Assembly: GCF_003947415.1 (NCBI RefSeq)
Contig: NZ_QHKL01000009.1
Coordinates: 310,001-374,000 of the forward strand
Length of the DNA stretch: 64,000 bases
DNA from: Amycolatopsis sp. WAC 01376
GTDB lineage: Bacteria > Actinomycetota > Actinomycetes > Mycobacteriales > Pseudonocardiaceae
Reading direction: 5' to 3'
Position 1 is the first letter of the stretch; each line of letters opens with the position of its first letter. Below, in pieces: positions 41,667-50,968 of the stretch. Made by a program: the position numbers and the translations under genes. The notes under the pieces are model-generated. The model saw nothing but the letters and a program-made list of their open reading frames with translations. It had not been told where the DNA came from and made no database searches.

Positions 41667-42743
41667 ATGAAGGTTCTCAAGCGCTTCCCGGTCCGGCTGA
41701 GCGACCGTCCGGACCACGAGCTCGTCGGCGTGATCCGCATGCCGGAACTGACGGTCAGCCCGCTGCGGTCGATCCTCAAACGGATCATCGGCGCGATGCT
41801 CGCCCTGCTCGCGACCGTCCTGATCGTCTACTTCGACCGGGACGGCTACCGCGACGCCAACGGCGACGGGCTCAGCCTGCTCGACAGCCTCTATTACGCG
41901 ACAGTGTCGCTGTCGACCACGGGGTACGGTGACATCGCGCCCGCGACGTCGTCCGCGCGGCTGGTGAACGTCCTGGTGATCACCCCGCTGCGGGTGCTCT
42001 TCCTCATCGTCCTGGTCGGTACCACTCTCGAAGTGCTCACCGAGCGCTCCCGTCAGGCTTTCAAGATCCAAAAGTGGAGGACGAAGGTGCGTGACCACAC
42101 GGTCGTCGTCGGATTCGGCACGAAGGGCCGGTCGGCGGTCAACGCGCTGCTCGGGGACGAGAACGTCGAACCCGACCACATCGTCGTCGTCGACACCGAC
42201 CAGCAAGCCCTCGAAGCGGCCACCGCGCTCGGCCTGGTGGTCGTGCACGGTTCGGCCACCCGCGCCGACGTGCTGCGCGTCGCCGGGGTGCAGCGGGCCA
42301 AGGCCGTGGTCGTCGCCCCGAACCGGGACGACACCGCGGTGCTGGTCACGCTGACCGCGCGCGAGCTGGCACCGAAGGCGCACATCGTGGCTTCGGTGCG
42401 TGAAACGGAGAACGTCCACCTGCTCAAGCAGTCGGGCGCGAACCAGGTCGTGGTGTCGAGCGAGACCGCCGGGCGACTGCTCGGCATGGCGACGTCGACG
42501 CCGCTGGTGGTCGACATGGTCGAGGACCTCCTCACCCCCGAGTCCGGTCTCGCGATCGCCGAACGCCCGGTGGAGCCGTCCGAAGAGGGCGGTTCGCCGC
42601 GGCATCTGTCGGACATCGTGCTGGGTCTCGTCCGCGACGGCGTCCTCTACCGCGTGGACGCTCCGCAGGCCGACGCCATCGAGCCGGGCGACAAGCTGCT
42701 CTACGTCCGGAAGGTGACCTCCGCGGAGACGATCGAGCGGTAG
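41667..42743 (+). CDS. Potassium channel with TrkA-N (RCK) domain
   Basis: A 358-residue single-pore K+ channel. Two membrane segments flank the selectivity filter TTGYGD (about residues 85-90), followed by an RCK/TrkA-N domain (HTVVVGFGTKGRSAVNALL, VVVDTDQQALEAA, VHGSATRADVL) and a TrkA-C-like tail. Each subunit supplies one pore helix set; four assemble. The Rossmann motif GFGTKG suggests nucleotide or ion gating. Rv3200c-like by content and by its place after adnB. Confidence 0.92.
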   Translation: MKVLKRFPVRLSDRPDHELVGVIRMPELTVSPLRSILKRIIGAMLALLATVLIVYFDRDGYRDANGDGLSLLDSLYYATVSLSTTGYGDIAPATSSARLVNVLVITPLRVLFLIVLVGTTLEVLTERSRQAFKIQKWRTKVRDHTVVVGFGTKGRSAVNALLGDENVEPDHIVVVDTDQQALEAATALGLVVVHGSATRADVLRVAGVQRAKAVVVAPNRDDTAVLVTLTARELAPKAHIVASVRETENVHLLKQSGANQVVVSSETAGRLLGMATSTPLVVDMVEDLLTPESGLAIAERPVEPSEEGGSPRHLSDIVLGLVRDGVLYRVDAPQADAIEPGDKLLYVRKVTSAETIER

Positions 42744-42758
42744 CGGGGGACCTTTGCT
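42742..42758. repeat. Degraded class A half
   Basis: AGCGGGGGACCTTTGCT differs from the class A unit at two positions and has no clear partner; GGACAAAG at 42771-42778 may be a remnant. It overlaps the channel stop codon. Confidence 0.6.
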
Positions 42759-42848
42759 ATCACGCTGTCAGGACAAAGAGGGCTCCTCCGTCCTACCGCT
42801 GGTATCGCGTCCCCCGGCTCCTGTGTTTTGCCGCCGGGTTCTGGAAGC

Positions 42849-43322
42849 ATGGCGTTCGTGCGCAAGCGATCGGACCCCGCCAGAGGGCTCACCCCGGGGT
42901 GGAACTCCCTGGCCGTGGCGGCCGGTGCCGGCCTGCTGGTGATCTTTCTGGCCTGGTTCGCCGGGCCGGGGCTGTTCGGCATCACGAACGAGCCCCGGGG
43001 GACGACCGTGCGGGCGGAGGTCGTCGAGCCCGCGCCCTGCACGGGCGGCGGCGCGACCGAGAAGGTCAAGTTCGAATTCGGCGGCAAGCCGATGGAGGGT
43101 TCGCTCAACGGCTGCGGGCACGGCAAGGGCGAGCGCCTCGAGGTCGTCGTCCCGGACGGGGCTTCGGGCGACGGCGTCTCGGTGCACGCGGCCGACGCGA
43201 CAGCGGGAGCCAGCGACGCGCGGCGGCCGCTCGGGATGGCGCTGCTGGTGTTCAGCTGCTTCGCCGGCGGGATGTACGTCTACCTGGTGCTACGCGGGCC
43301 GCGGAGGCTCGCGACGGCCTGA
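42849..43322 (+). CDS. Hypothetical membrane protein (two TM segments)
   Basis: 157 residues. Two membrane segments (about 20-40 and 128-148) flank an extracytoplasmic loop of about 85 residues with two Cys (PAPCTGGG, LNGCGHGKG), probably disulfide-linked. The layout resembles DUF3592-type proteins, but I cannot assign it. The start ATG 42849 has weak ribosome pairing. It may be co-transcribed with the channel gene, 105 bp upstream. Confidence 0.65.
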   Translation: MAFVRKRSDPARGLTPGWNSLAVAAGAGLLVIFLAWFAGPGLFGITNEPRGTTVRAEVVEPAPCTGGGATEKVKFEFGGKPMEGSLNGCGHGKGERLEVVVPDGASGDGVSVHAADATAGASDARRPLGMALLVFSCFAGGMYVYLVLRGPRRLATA

Positions 43323-43327
43323 TCCCG

Positions 43328-43369
43328 CGATCACGCGTGATTGAAGGGCGATCACGCGTGATTGAAGGC
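43328..43369. repeat. Two 21-bp tandem repeats (class H)
   Basis: CGATCACGCGTGATTGAAGG occurs twice with a 21-bp period (43328-43348 and 43349-43369). Each unit contains the palindrome ATCACGCGTGAT. It lies in a convergent junction. Related to the three-copy array at 63191-63253, which contains ATCACGCG with the same period. Confidence 0.75.
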
Positions 43370-43384
43370 GGAACTCACGTGAAG

Positions 43385-44473
43385 TCAGGAAACGGCGCTT
43401 CCCGGGGCCGAGAAGGTGTTGCAGTCGGCGATCCGGTTGTTGCTCGCGCCCGCCCGCCACCAGGACGCGTAATGCGCGTTCGTCCCGTGGTCCTGGCTGC
43501 GCGAGGTGTTGTCGCCCCGGGTCTCCTGGTCGTTCCATGCCTTGTTGTACATGTCCCGGCTGACCGTGCCGCCCTGGTCGACGTGCGCGCCGAGGAACAT
43601 CCCGGAGAAGCACTGCGCCTGGAGTTCCTTGCGCCGTGACATCTCCAGCCCGGCGGGGCTGTTCTGGCCCGCGTCGTAGATCTTCTGCCAGGCGGCGTCC
43701 ATCAGCCCGGCGACCTCCTGCACGTGATGCCCGTACTCGTGCGCGAAAAGGGCGAGGTAGACGCCGGGGTTGTTGCCGTACTGGTCGGTCTGGAGACCAC
43801 GGAACGGCACGTAGAGGTTGTTCTCGCAGTAGTACGCCGCCGTCGCGATGCCCACCTGGATCGTGCCGCATTCGGTTTCGAAGCTGGCCCCGGTCGGGAA
43901 GTGCAGCGCGGGCGGGGTGAACGGCAGGTCGTAGGCGTCGAGGAACGGTCCCCACGCGTTGTCGAGGCATTTGCCCGCCGCGGTGAAGAACGCCTCGGCG
44001 GCCTGCTGGCTGCTCTGCCACTGCGGCAGCGTGCAGACCCGGTTCTGCAGGCCCGCGTTGGGGTCCTGGAGGATCGGGTGGTCGCCGAGTTTGAGGATCT
44101 TCTGCGGCCCGCTCGACGACGACGGCGCCCTGGACGGCGACGACGGGAACGGGTTCGTCGAGGACGACGGCGAGGAAGACCCGCTCGGCGGCAACGCGGC
44201 CGGGGAAGTCGGGTTCGGCAGGGTCGAATAGCCCGCGTTCGCTACGTGATCGGTGCCGTCACGATTGAGTGAAATGATCGCGACGAGGCCGAGGACCAGT
44301 ACGGCGACCGCGCCCAGGCAGATGCCGACGATCGCGCCCACGGACCGCCGTCGTGGTGGCGGCGGTGGAAACTGGTGCGGCGCGCCGTGCCACTGGGCAG
44401 GAGGCTGGCCGTGCACCGGCGGTGGCTGGACGGCGCCGCGTGGCGGCCACTGGCCGTGGGGCGGTTGCGTCAT
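43385..44473 (-). CDS. Membrane-anchored neutral zinc metallopeptidase (YpfJ-like)
   Basis: 362 residues: a proline-rich cytoplasmic leader, one membrane segment (VGAIVGICLGAVAVLVLGLVAI, about 46-67), a Ser/Pro linker (SSSPSSSTNPFPSSPSR) and an extracellular neutral zinc metallopeptidase domain. The zinc motif HEYGHH is at about 245 and a downstream Glu-containing block reads GLEMSRRKELQAQCFSG. Four or more Cys probably form disulfides. ATG 44473 preferred over TTG 44476. A longer paralogue is encoded at 54319-55779. Substrate unknown. Confidence 0.88.
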   Translation of the reverse strand: MTQPPHGQWPPRGAVQPPPVHGQPPAQWHGAPHQFPPPPPRRRSVGAIVGICLGAVAVLVLGLVAIISLNRDGTDHVANAGYSTLPNPTSPAALPPSGSSSPSSSTNPFPSSPSRAPSSSSGPQKILKLGDHPILQDPNAGLQNRVCTLPQWQSSQQAAEAFFTAAGKCLDNAWGPFLDAYDLPFTPPALHFPTGASFETECGTIQVGIATAAYYCENNLYVPFRGLQTDQYGNNPGVYLALFAHEYGHHVQEVAGLMDAAWQKIYDAGQNSPAGLEMSRRKELQAQCFSGMFLGAHVDQGGTVSRDMYNKAWNDQETRGDNTSRSQDHGTNAHYASWWRAGASNNRIADCNTFSAPGSAVS

Positions 44474-44689
44474 CAAGTCGGTCCCGGTGGTTCTAGGGGC
44501 GAACCGGGGGTACCCGGCCCGATGTTCAGCATAACGAGCTAACGGTGTCCCTTCCCACAGCTCGGCTGCAGAGGGTATCCAGCATGAGGCGAGTGGTCAC
44601 CCATCAGTGTCGTCACCCCAGCTCTGGCCGGGTGTCGGACCCTCTGGAAGAGTGGGCGTAAGCAACGTGAACGGGTAAGGGGCTGTCGC
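44474..44689. other. Divergent intergenic region, metallopeptidase / envelope operon
   Basis: 216 bp between divergent starts, expected to hold both promoters. I see no member of the palindrome families, no convincing operator and no small gene. Confidence 0.4.
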
Positions 44690-45853
44690 ATGACGGAGAC
44701 CGGCGGACCGTCCGGGCCGGAAGGTACCGAAACTCCGGGCGAACCGGCACAGCCGAAGGCGGTCGAACCAGCACAGCCGAAGGCGGGCGAACCGGCACAG
44801 TCGCAGGCGGACCTGCCGACACCGCCGCGGGGGGAAGTGCCGCCGTCGGCGCCTGAGCAGCAGCAGTGGCAGTCCCCGTCCGGGGCCACGCCGCCGCCGC
44901 TGCCGTCCTACCAGGCGCCGCAGCAACAGCAGCAGTATCCGAACTGGAAGGTCGGTCTCGGCAGGCCAGGGGTCATCCCGCTGCGCCCGCTGAACCTCAC
45001 CGACATCCTCGACGGCGCGGTCACGACCATGCGCCGGTACTGGCGGATGGTCTTCGGCGCCGCCGCCGTGACCGCCGTGCTGACCGCGGCCATCGATCTG
45101 ATCGGGTACTTCCTGGTCGACACGACCGAGGACCTCGAGCGGCTCCGCGACCTCGGTCCGGCGGCCACCGATCAGGAACTGCTGAACCAGACGCTGGACA
45201 TGCTCGGCGGATCGTTGGCGGCGAGCTTCGTCAGCCTGATCGCCACGATGATCGGGACCACGCTGCTCACCGGGTTCCTGACCGTCTTGATGGGCAAGGC
45301 CGCACTGGGCAAACCGATCGTCTTCAAGGAGGCGGTGAAGGAGGCGGCGGGACGGCTGCTGCCGCTGCTCGGGCTGACCGTGCTCTACACGCTGGCGATC
45401 ATGGTCGCGGCGATCTTCTGTTTCGTGCCCGCGATCATCCCCTTCACCTTCTGGGCGCTGGCCAGCCCGGCGCTGCTACTGGAACGCGGCACCGTGCGGG
45501 AGGCGTTCCGCCGGTCGGCGAAGCTGGTCTCGGGGATGTTCTGGCGGATCTTCGGGATCTTGCTGCTGGCCGCCGTGATCTCGGCGTTCCTGGCGATGAT
45601 CATCACGATGCCGTTCAGCTTCGGTGCGTTCATGACCCTGTTCACCGATCCCGAGCAGGTGTACATCCCCTCGACCGGTGACCTGATCCTGCAGTCGGTG
45701 GGCACGGTGATCGCGCAGACGATCGTCGGCCCGTTCTCCGCGCTGGTGACCGTGATCCTCTACATCGATCAGCGGATGCGCCGTGAGGGCATGGACATCG
45801 AACTGGCCCGCGCGGCCGGGATCGCGACGCCGCCTCCGCCGCAGGCATGGTGA
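44690..45853 (+). CDS. Multi-pass membrane protein with proline-rich leader
   Basis: 387 residues. A disordered leader of about 95 residues carries a degenerate PAQPKAVE-type repeat and poly-Gln, followed by a membrane domain of about six segments beginning RPLNLTDILDGAVTTMRRYWRM. This start is typical of the domain annotated as glycerophosphoryl diester phosphodiesterase membrane domain/DUF7847. It has no catalytic domain. First gene of a five-gene operon with DUF4129, DUF4350, MoxR and DUF58 proteins, to which it probably contributes a membrane scaffold. Confidence 0.75.
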   Translation: MTETGGPSGPEGTETPGEPAQPKAVEPAQPKAGEPAQSQADLPTPPRGEVPPSAPEQQQWQSPSGATPPPLPSYQAPQQQQQYPNWKVGLGRPGVIPLRPLNLTDILDGAVTTMRRYWRMVFGAAAVTAVLTAAIDLIGYFLVDTTEDLERLRDLGPAATDQELLNQTLDMLGGSLAASFVSLIATMIGTTLLTGFLTVLMGKAALGKPIVFKEAVKEAAGRLLPLLGLTVLYTLAIMVAAIFCFVPAIIPFTFWALASPALLLERGTVREAFRRSAKLVSGMFWRIFGILLLAAVISAFLAMIITMPFSFGAFMTLFTDPEQVYIPSTGDLILQSVGTVIAQTIVGPFSALVTVILYIDQRMRREGMDIELARAAGIATPPPPQAW

Positions 45854-46488
45854 CGCGTTTCCTCTCCGAGGTCCCGGTCGACATCGACCGGGACACCGCC
45901 CGGCTGCGTGCCGCCGAGGAGCTCGCGGGTCAGCCTTATCAGGCCGCGAAGCCGAGCTGGCTGTCCCAGGCGTTCAGCTGGGTGCTCGAAAAGCTGTTCG
46001 GCGTCCTCGAAACCGTCGACAGCGCCGTGCCAGGCGGGATCTTCGCCGTGGTGCTGCTGGTCGTCGTGCTGATCGTGGTGGTCGTGGTGATCCGGCTGAA
46101 ATCCGGTCCCTTGGCGGCGTCGGCCAAGAGCGGCCGTGCCGTGTTCGCCGGGCAGCGCAAGGCTTCCGGCGAACATCGCAAGGCGGCCGAGGAGGCCGCG
46201 TCGCGGGGTGACTTCGACGACGCCGTCCGTGAGCTCTTCCGTGCCGTGGTGCGGTCTTTGGAGGAACGGGCGTTGCTGGACGAGAAGTCCGGCCGGACCG
46301 CCGACGAGGCCGCCATCGAAGCCGGACGGCTGCTCCCCGACGTCGCCGTGGCCCTGCGCGCCGGCGCCCGGCTGTTCGACGACGTCCACTACGGCGACAT
46401 CCCGGCCACCGAGGCCGGCTACCGGTCACTGTCCGAATTGGACGAACGTTGCCGTCGCGCGAGGCCCGTCGCCTTGGCGGCCGGATGA
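45850..46488 (+). CDS. DUF4129 membrane protein
   Basis: 212 residues with one central membrane segment (GGIFAVVLLVVVLIVVVVVIRLK) and a C-terminal DUF4129 domain (DFDDAVRELFRAVVRSLEERALLDEKSGRTADEAA). DUF4129 often occurs with MoxR, DUF58 and transglutaminase-like proteins in envelope loci. I take the GTG at 45850 (GTGA overlap with the previous stop), as in its neighbours; ATG 45847 is equally possible. Confidence 0.82.
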   Translation: MTRFLSEVPVDIDRDTARLRAAEELAGQPYQAAKPSWLSQAFSWVLEKLFGVLETVDSAVPGGIFAVVLLVVVLIVVVVVIRLKSGPLAASAKSGRAVFAGQRKASGEHRKAAEEAASRGDFDDAVRELFRAVVRSLEERALLDEKSGRTADEAAIEAGRLLPDVAVALRAGARLFDDVHYGDIPATEAGYRSLSELDERCRRARPVALAAG

Positions 46489-47609
46489 CCTCGGTTTCGC
46501 CCGACGCCCGCCGGATCTGGCGCGGGGTGCGGTTGCCGCTCGCGGTCGTCCTCATGCTCGTGCTGACCGGGACGCTGCTCGTCCTCGTCCAGGGTGAGCA
46601 GACCACCGGCGCGCTCGAACCGGGGTCCTACGAGCCCGGTGGCAGCCGTGCGCTGGCGACCTTGCTGGAACGGGAAGGTGTCAAGATCCCGGTCGTGCGC
46701 ACCGCCGCCGCGGCCAAGGGTGTCGCGCGGGAAGCGACCGTCTTGATCACCCAGCCCGCGTACCTGCCCAAGAACACCTTCGCCGAAATCCGGCGGAGCG
46801 CCAAGCATGTCGTGCTGGTGCAGCCGAGTCCTGCCACGGTCGAGGAAATCCTCCCCGGCGTGCGGTCGACCGGTCGGCTCGAAACCGAGACCCGTTCCCC
46901 GGACTGCCAGGCCGCGGATCCCGTCGCGGCGGGCAGCGCGACGATGGGCGGCTTGAAGTACACGGCCACGCAGCCGCGAGCGCAGGAATGCTACGGCGGC
47001 TCGTATCTCGAAGTGCCCGGTCCGGAAGGGACGGTCACCGTACTCGGCACCCCCGAGCCGCTGACCAACGAATGGCTCGCGAACGAGGGCAACGCGGCGC
47101 TCGCGATGCGGTTGCTCGGGAAGCACGAACGGCTGGTCTGGTACCTGCCGACACCGGCGGATCCGTCGCTCGAAGCGGAGAAGAAGCCGCTGTCCGAACT
47201 GATCCCGGCGGGCTGGTCGTACGCGGCGTTGCAGGCTGGCATCGCGGTGGTGCTGCTGGCGTTGTGGCGCTCGCGGCGGCTGGGCCAGGTGGTGACCGAA
47301 CCGATCCCCGTCGTGGTGCGCGCGGCCGAGGCCACCGAGGGACGGGCGAGGTTGTATCGCAAGGCGAAGGCCGCCGCGCACGCCGGGGAGACCCTGCGTG
47401 AGGCGGCCCGCGCGCGGCTCCGGCCGTTGCTGGGGCTCACCCGTGACGCGGAACCCGCGGCGCTGGTGGAGTCCGTCGCCGTGCGGACCGGCCGCGCGCC
47501 GGCCGAGATCGGCGCGCTGTTGTACGGGGACCCGCCCGCGGATGACGCCGCCCTGGTGCGGCTGGCGGACGGACTCGATGTCGTGGAACGAGAGGTGGAG
47601 CGGTCTTGA
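46485..47609 (+). CDS. DUF4350 membrane protein
   Basis: 374 residues: an N-terminal membrane segment (LPLAVVLMLVLTGTLLVLV), an extracytoplasmic DUF4350 domain (GSYEPGGSRALATLLEREGVKI ... ATVLITQPAYL), a second segment near residue 245 and a cytoplasmic tail. The domain resembles the GATase-like fold of ABC-2-associated proteins. Four-base overlaps on both sides. Probably presents an extracytoplasmic sensor or ligand-binding face to the MoxR/DUF58 pair. Confidence 0.8.
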   Translation: MTSVSPDARRIWRGVRLPLAVVLMLVLTGTLLVLVQGEQTTGALEPGSYEPGGSRALATLLEREGVKIPVVRTAAAAKGVAREATVLITQPAYLPKNTFAEIRRSAKHVVLVQPSPATVEEILPGVRSTGRLETETRSPDCQAADPVAAGSATMGGLKYTATQPRAQECYGGSYLEVPGPEGTVTVLGTPEPLTNEWLANEGNAALAMRLLGKHERLVWYLPTPADPSLEAEKKPLSELIPAGWSYAALQAGIAVVLLALWRSRRLGQVVTEPIPVVVRAAEATEGRARLYRKAKAAAHAGETLREAARARLRPLLGLTRDAEPAALVESVAVRTGRAPAEIGALLYGDPPADDAALVRLADGLDVVEREVERS

Positions 47610-48595
47610 GTACCGAACAGTCCGAGCAGGGCACTGTGGATGGTGCGGCCGAAGCACGGGCGGCGCTGATCGCCCTGCGGGCCGAGGTCGGGAAGGCCGT
47701 GGTGGGCAACGACGCGGCCGTCACCGGGCTCATCATCGCGTTGCTGTGCCGGGGACATGTGCTGCTCGAAGGCGTTCCCGGCGTGGCCAAGACGTTGCTG
47801 GTGCGGGCTTTGGCCGCGGCGCTGGAGCTGGAGATGACCCGGGTGCAGTTCACGCCGGACCTCATGCCGGGCGACATCACCGGCTCGATCGTCTACGACG
47901 CGCACAGCGGCGAGTTCTCGTTCCGCGAGGGCCCGGTGTTCACGAACCTGTTGCTGGCCGACGAAATCAACCGCACCCCGCCGAAAACGCAGTCTTCGCT
48001 GCTGGAGGCGATGGAGGAACGTCAGGTCTCCAGCGACGGCAAGACGCGGCCGCTGCCCGATCCGTTCATCGTCATCGCGACGCAGAACCCGGTCGAATAC
48101 GAAGGCACGTACCCGTTGCCCGAGGCGCAACTCGACCGCTTCCTCTTGAAGCTGACCATGCCGATGCCGTCCCGTGAGGACGAATTCGGCATCCTTTCCC
48201 GGCACGCGCAGGGTTTCGACCCGCGAAACCTCGGCGCGGCGGGGATCACCCCGGTCGCCGGGGTCGCCCAGCTCGACGCCGCCCGCCGCGCGGTCGCCGG
48301 GGTCACCGTGCGCCCCGAGGTGCTCGCCTACATCGTGGACGTCTGCCGGGCGACGCGGTCGCTGCCGTCCGTGCGGCTCGGCGTTTCGCCGCGTGGCGCG
48401 ACCGCGCTGCTCGCCGCGACCAAGGCGTGGGCGTGGCTCGCCGGCCGCGACTACGCCACCCCGGACGACGTCAAAGCCTTGGCACGGCCGTCTTTGCGGC
48501 ACCGGCTCGATCTGCGGCCGGAGGCCGAACTCGAAGGTGCGACCGCCGACGGTGTGCTGGACCGCGTCCTCGCGTCCGTGCCCGTTCCGCGCTGA
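47606..48595 (+). CDS. moxR: MoxR family AAA+ ATPase
   Basis: A 329-residue MoxR ATPase: Walker A GVPGVAKT (about 53-60), Walker B LLADEINR (about 117), sensor-1 ATQNP, arginine-finger region LPEAQLDRF and sensor-2 RGATAL. MoxR proteins are chaperones that assemble or activate partners containing a von Willebrand A-like domain, here the DUF58 protein encoded next. The start codon is TTG, giving a TTGA overlap with the previous stop. Confidence 0.93.
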   Translation: MSTEQSEQGTVDGAAEARAALIALRAEVGKAVVGNDAAVTGLIIALLCRGHVLLEGVPGVAKTLLVRALAAALELEMTRVQFTPDLMPGDITGSIVYDAHSGEFSFREGPVFTNLLLADEINRTPPKTQSSLLEAMEERQVSSDGKTRPLPDPFIVIATQNPVEYEGTYPLPEAQLDRFLLKLTMPMPSREDEFGILSRHAQGFDPRNLGAAGITPVAGVAQLDAARRAVAGVTVRPEVLAYIVDVCRATRSLPSVRLGVSPRGATALLAATKAWAWLAGRDYATPDDVKALARPSLRHRLDLRPEAELEGATADGVLDRVLASVPVPR

Positions 48596-49881
48596 TGGCC
48601 GTCACCGGGCGGCTCGGGCTGCTGGCGCTCCTCGCGGCGCCGGTGGTCGGTTTCCTGCTGCCCTCCTGGGCTGGGATCGGGCTGGCCGCGGCGGTGCTGT
48701 TCCTGGTGGTGGCGCTGGATCTCGTGCTCGCCGGAAGTGTGCGGCGGCTGGAATTCGCGCGGTCCGGGGCGACGTCCGTGCGGCTGGGGGAGGCGTGCGA
48801 GGTCACGCTGACCGTGGCCAATCCCGGCGGCCGTCCGGTGCGCGCTTGGCTCCGGGACGCCTGGCCGCCCAGCGCCGGCGCGGAAGACAGGCACCGTTTG
48901 ACTCTGCCGGCGGGCGAACGCCGCGTCGTGACCACCCAGCTCCTGCCCACCAGGCGCGGCGACCGGACGGCGGCCAGGGTCACCGTCCGATCGACAGGCC
49001 CGCTGGGGCTCGCCGCACGGCAGGGTTCGCACGACGTGCCGTGGACCGTGCGGGTGCTGCCGCCGTTCCACAGCCGCAAGCATCTGCCGTCGAGGCTGGC
49101 GCGGCTGCAACAGCTCGACGGCCGCAACGCGGTGCTGATCCGGGGCCAGGGCACGGAATTCGACTCCCTGCGCGAGTACGTGATCGGCGACGACGTCCGG
49201 TCGATCGACTGGCGGGCTTCGGCGCGCGCGTCCGACGTCATGGTGCGGACCTGGCGCCCCGAACGCGACCGGCACGTGGTGCTGGTGCTCGACACCGGCC
49301 GCGTTTCGGCGGGCCGGGTCGGGGACGCGCCGCGGCTGGACGCGGCGATGGACGCGGCCCTGCTGCTGGCCGTGCTCGCCGCGCGGGCGGGTGACCGCGT
49401 CGACCTCCTCGCCTACGACCGGCAGGTCCACGCCGCGGTCCAGGGTTCGAGCGACTTGTTGCCCGCCTTGGTGAACGCGATGGCCCCGCTCGAATCGTCG
49501 CTCGTCGAGACCGACGCGCGCGGGATGATCGCGGAGGTCCTGCGGCGGACGCGGCGGCGCGCGCTGGTCGTCCTGCTGACCGGGCTCGACGCGGCGCCGC
49601 TGGAAGAAGGCCTGTTCCCGGTGCTGTCCAAACTGACCTCGCGACACCAGCTGATGATCGCTTCGGTGGCGGATCCGCGGGTCGCCGAGATGGCGGCGGG
49701 CCGCGGCGACGCGGAAGCCGTCTACGACGCGGCCGCGGCCGAGCGGGTGCTGGCCGAACGCCGCCAGGTCACCGCGCGGCTGGCACGGCACGGTGTCGAG
49801 GTCGTCGACGCCGTCCCGGAGGACCTGCCGCCGCGGCTGGCCGACCGCTATCTCGCGCTGAAGGCGGCCGGACGGCTCTGA
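48595..49881 (+). CDS. DUF58 protein (VWA-like MoxR partner)
   Basis: 428 residues. Two N-terminal membrane segments (about 5-45), a beta-rich extracytoplasmic-type region, then the DUF58 core EFDSLREYVIGDDVRSIDWRASARASD (about 182-208) and a VWA-like fold (VVLVLDTGRVSAG with a partial MIDAS, DRVDLLAYDRQV). It starts at TGATG, overlapping moxR by one base. MoxR-DUF58 pairs act in envelope assembly or stress pathways; the target here is unknown. Confidence 0.9.
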   Translation: MAVTGRLGLLALLAAPVVGFLLPSWAGIGLAAAVLFLVVALDLVLAGSVRRLEFARSGATSVRLGEACEVTLTVANPGGRPVRAWLRDAWPPSAGAEDRHRLTLPAGERRVVTTQLLPTRRGDRTAARVTVRSTGPLGLAARQGSHDVPWTVRVLPPFHSRKHLPSRLARLQQLDGRNAVLIRGQGTEFDSLREYVIGDDVRSIDWRASARASDVMVRTWRPERDRHVVLVLDTGRVSAGRVGDAPRLDAAMDAALLLAVLAARAGDRVDLLAYDRQVHAAVQGSSDLLPALVNAMAPLESSLVETDARGMIAEVLRRTRRRALVVLLTGLDAAPLEEGLFPVLSKLTSRHQLMIASVADPRVAEMAAGRGDAEAVYDAAAAERVLAERRQVTARLARHGVEVVDAVPEDLPPRLADRYLALKAAGRL

Positions 49882-50034
49882 TGCCGTCCAGGTGCGGTCC
49901 GCGACATGAGCACCCGGGGCCGGCCTGAGAAGAGGGCGTCGGGCTGAACCCGATGGAGTGGTGCCGGTTGGCGACGGGTGTCCCGGGCGGTTAGCTCGGA
50001 GGGAGATCCGGATCGACACGATTGGGGCACAGGC

Positions 50035-50817
50035 TTGCGCAGGTTCGTGCTGTTCTTCGCGGTGGTTTCGGTGCTGCTGTCCGGGGTGCCCGCTTCCGCA
50101 CAACCCGCCGGGACACCGGTCCACCTCGCCGACGGAGGCGGGAACCTCTCCCTGGCCGCGGCCGACGGCAAGCTCGCCCTCGCCGACGCGAAGGACGCCA
50201 ACGCGCAATGGGTGTACGACAAGGCGGCGCTCTCGTACAAGCATGTCGCGAGTGGACAGTGCCTGGCGGCGATCAGTCCCGTCGACGGCGTCGGCGTCAA
50301 ACTCGTGGCGTGCGACGGCAAGGACCGTCACCAGCAGTGGCGCCGCAACGCCGGGCTGCCCGGATTGGTGCTCCTGGCGAACGTGGCGACCGCGCGCTGC
50401 CTCACCGCGGAGGCGCCGATCGCCGGATCGCGGCTGTATCAGGAAGTCTGTTCACTGCCAGGACTGTCCAACACTTGGGCGGCCGGGGTGCGGACCCTCG
50501 CGATCCTGTCGGGGAACGGGCAACGACTGTCCACGAAGACACCCGGTCAGCCGTTCGTGGTGCGCGTGATCGGGGAGAGCGGGCAGCCCGCGGCCGACGT
50601 GCCGGTGAACTTCTTCGTCCGCGCCGCGCGGGCGAAGAACGTGCTGGTCTTCGAAGGCGGCGCCGAGACGGCGACGGCGAAGACCGGCGCCGACGGGTCG
50701 GCCGCGAGCCCGAAGATCGTCCTGACCGAACCGGGCGAATTCGAGATCCGGTTCGCGGGCAGCGCGAGCCTGGAGGACGGGAACAGCATCACCTTCGAGG
50801 GCAGCTGCACCTGCTGA
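50035..50817 (+). CDS. Secreted ricin-type lectin-like and Ig-like domain protein
   Basis: 260 residues. The TTG at 50035 gives a clean signal peptide MRRFVLFFAVVSVLLSG with cleavage after PASA. Residues 25-150 form a beta-trefoil-like region (QWVYDKAALSYKHVASGQCL ... DRHQQWRRN, QxW motif). Residues 170-258 resemble a bacterial Ig-like domain (PGQPFVVRVIGESGQPAADVPVNFFV ... ADGSAASPKIVL). The protein ends SCTC. Carbohydrate or wall binding is likely; no catalytic domain. The GTG/ATG starts farther upstream would spoil the signal peptide. Confidence 0.75.
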   Translation: MRRFVLFFAVVSVLLSGVPASAQPAGTPVHLADGGGNLSLAAADGKLALADAKDANAQWVYDKAALSYKHVASGQCLAAISPVDGVGVKLVACDGKDRHQQWRRNAGLPGLVLLANVATARCLTAEAPIAGSRLYQEVCSLPGLSNTWAAGVRTLAILSGNGQRLSTKTPGQPFVVRVIGESGQPAADVPVNFFVRAARAKNVLVFEGGAETATAKTGADGSAASPKIVLTEPGEFEIRFAGSASLEDGNSITFEGSCTC

Positions 50818-50879
50818 GCGTGGCGCGACGGCCCCTCTTCGCTACCGAACCCTGCTCCCGACGTTGCGACGGGCAGGAA

Positions 50880-50927
50880 GGTCGTGAGTGGTAAGTGTCG
50901 TTCTAACGGCACTTACCACTCACGACC
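50880..50927. repeat. Palindrome, class G
   Basis: 18-bp perfect arms GGTCGTGAGTGGTAAGTG (50880-50897) and complement (50910-50927), loop TCGTTCTAACGG. The outer 11 bases equal the class G element at 13382-13429. It lies in a convergent junction, 63 bases after one stop and 41 before the other. Confidence 0.88.
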
Positions 50928-50968
50928 CGGATCCTTCGGCACCACGCCGAACTGCCCCCTTTGCCTTA

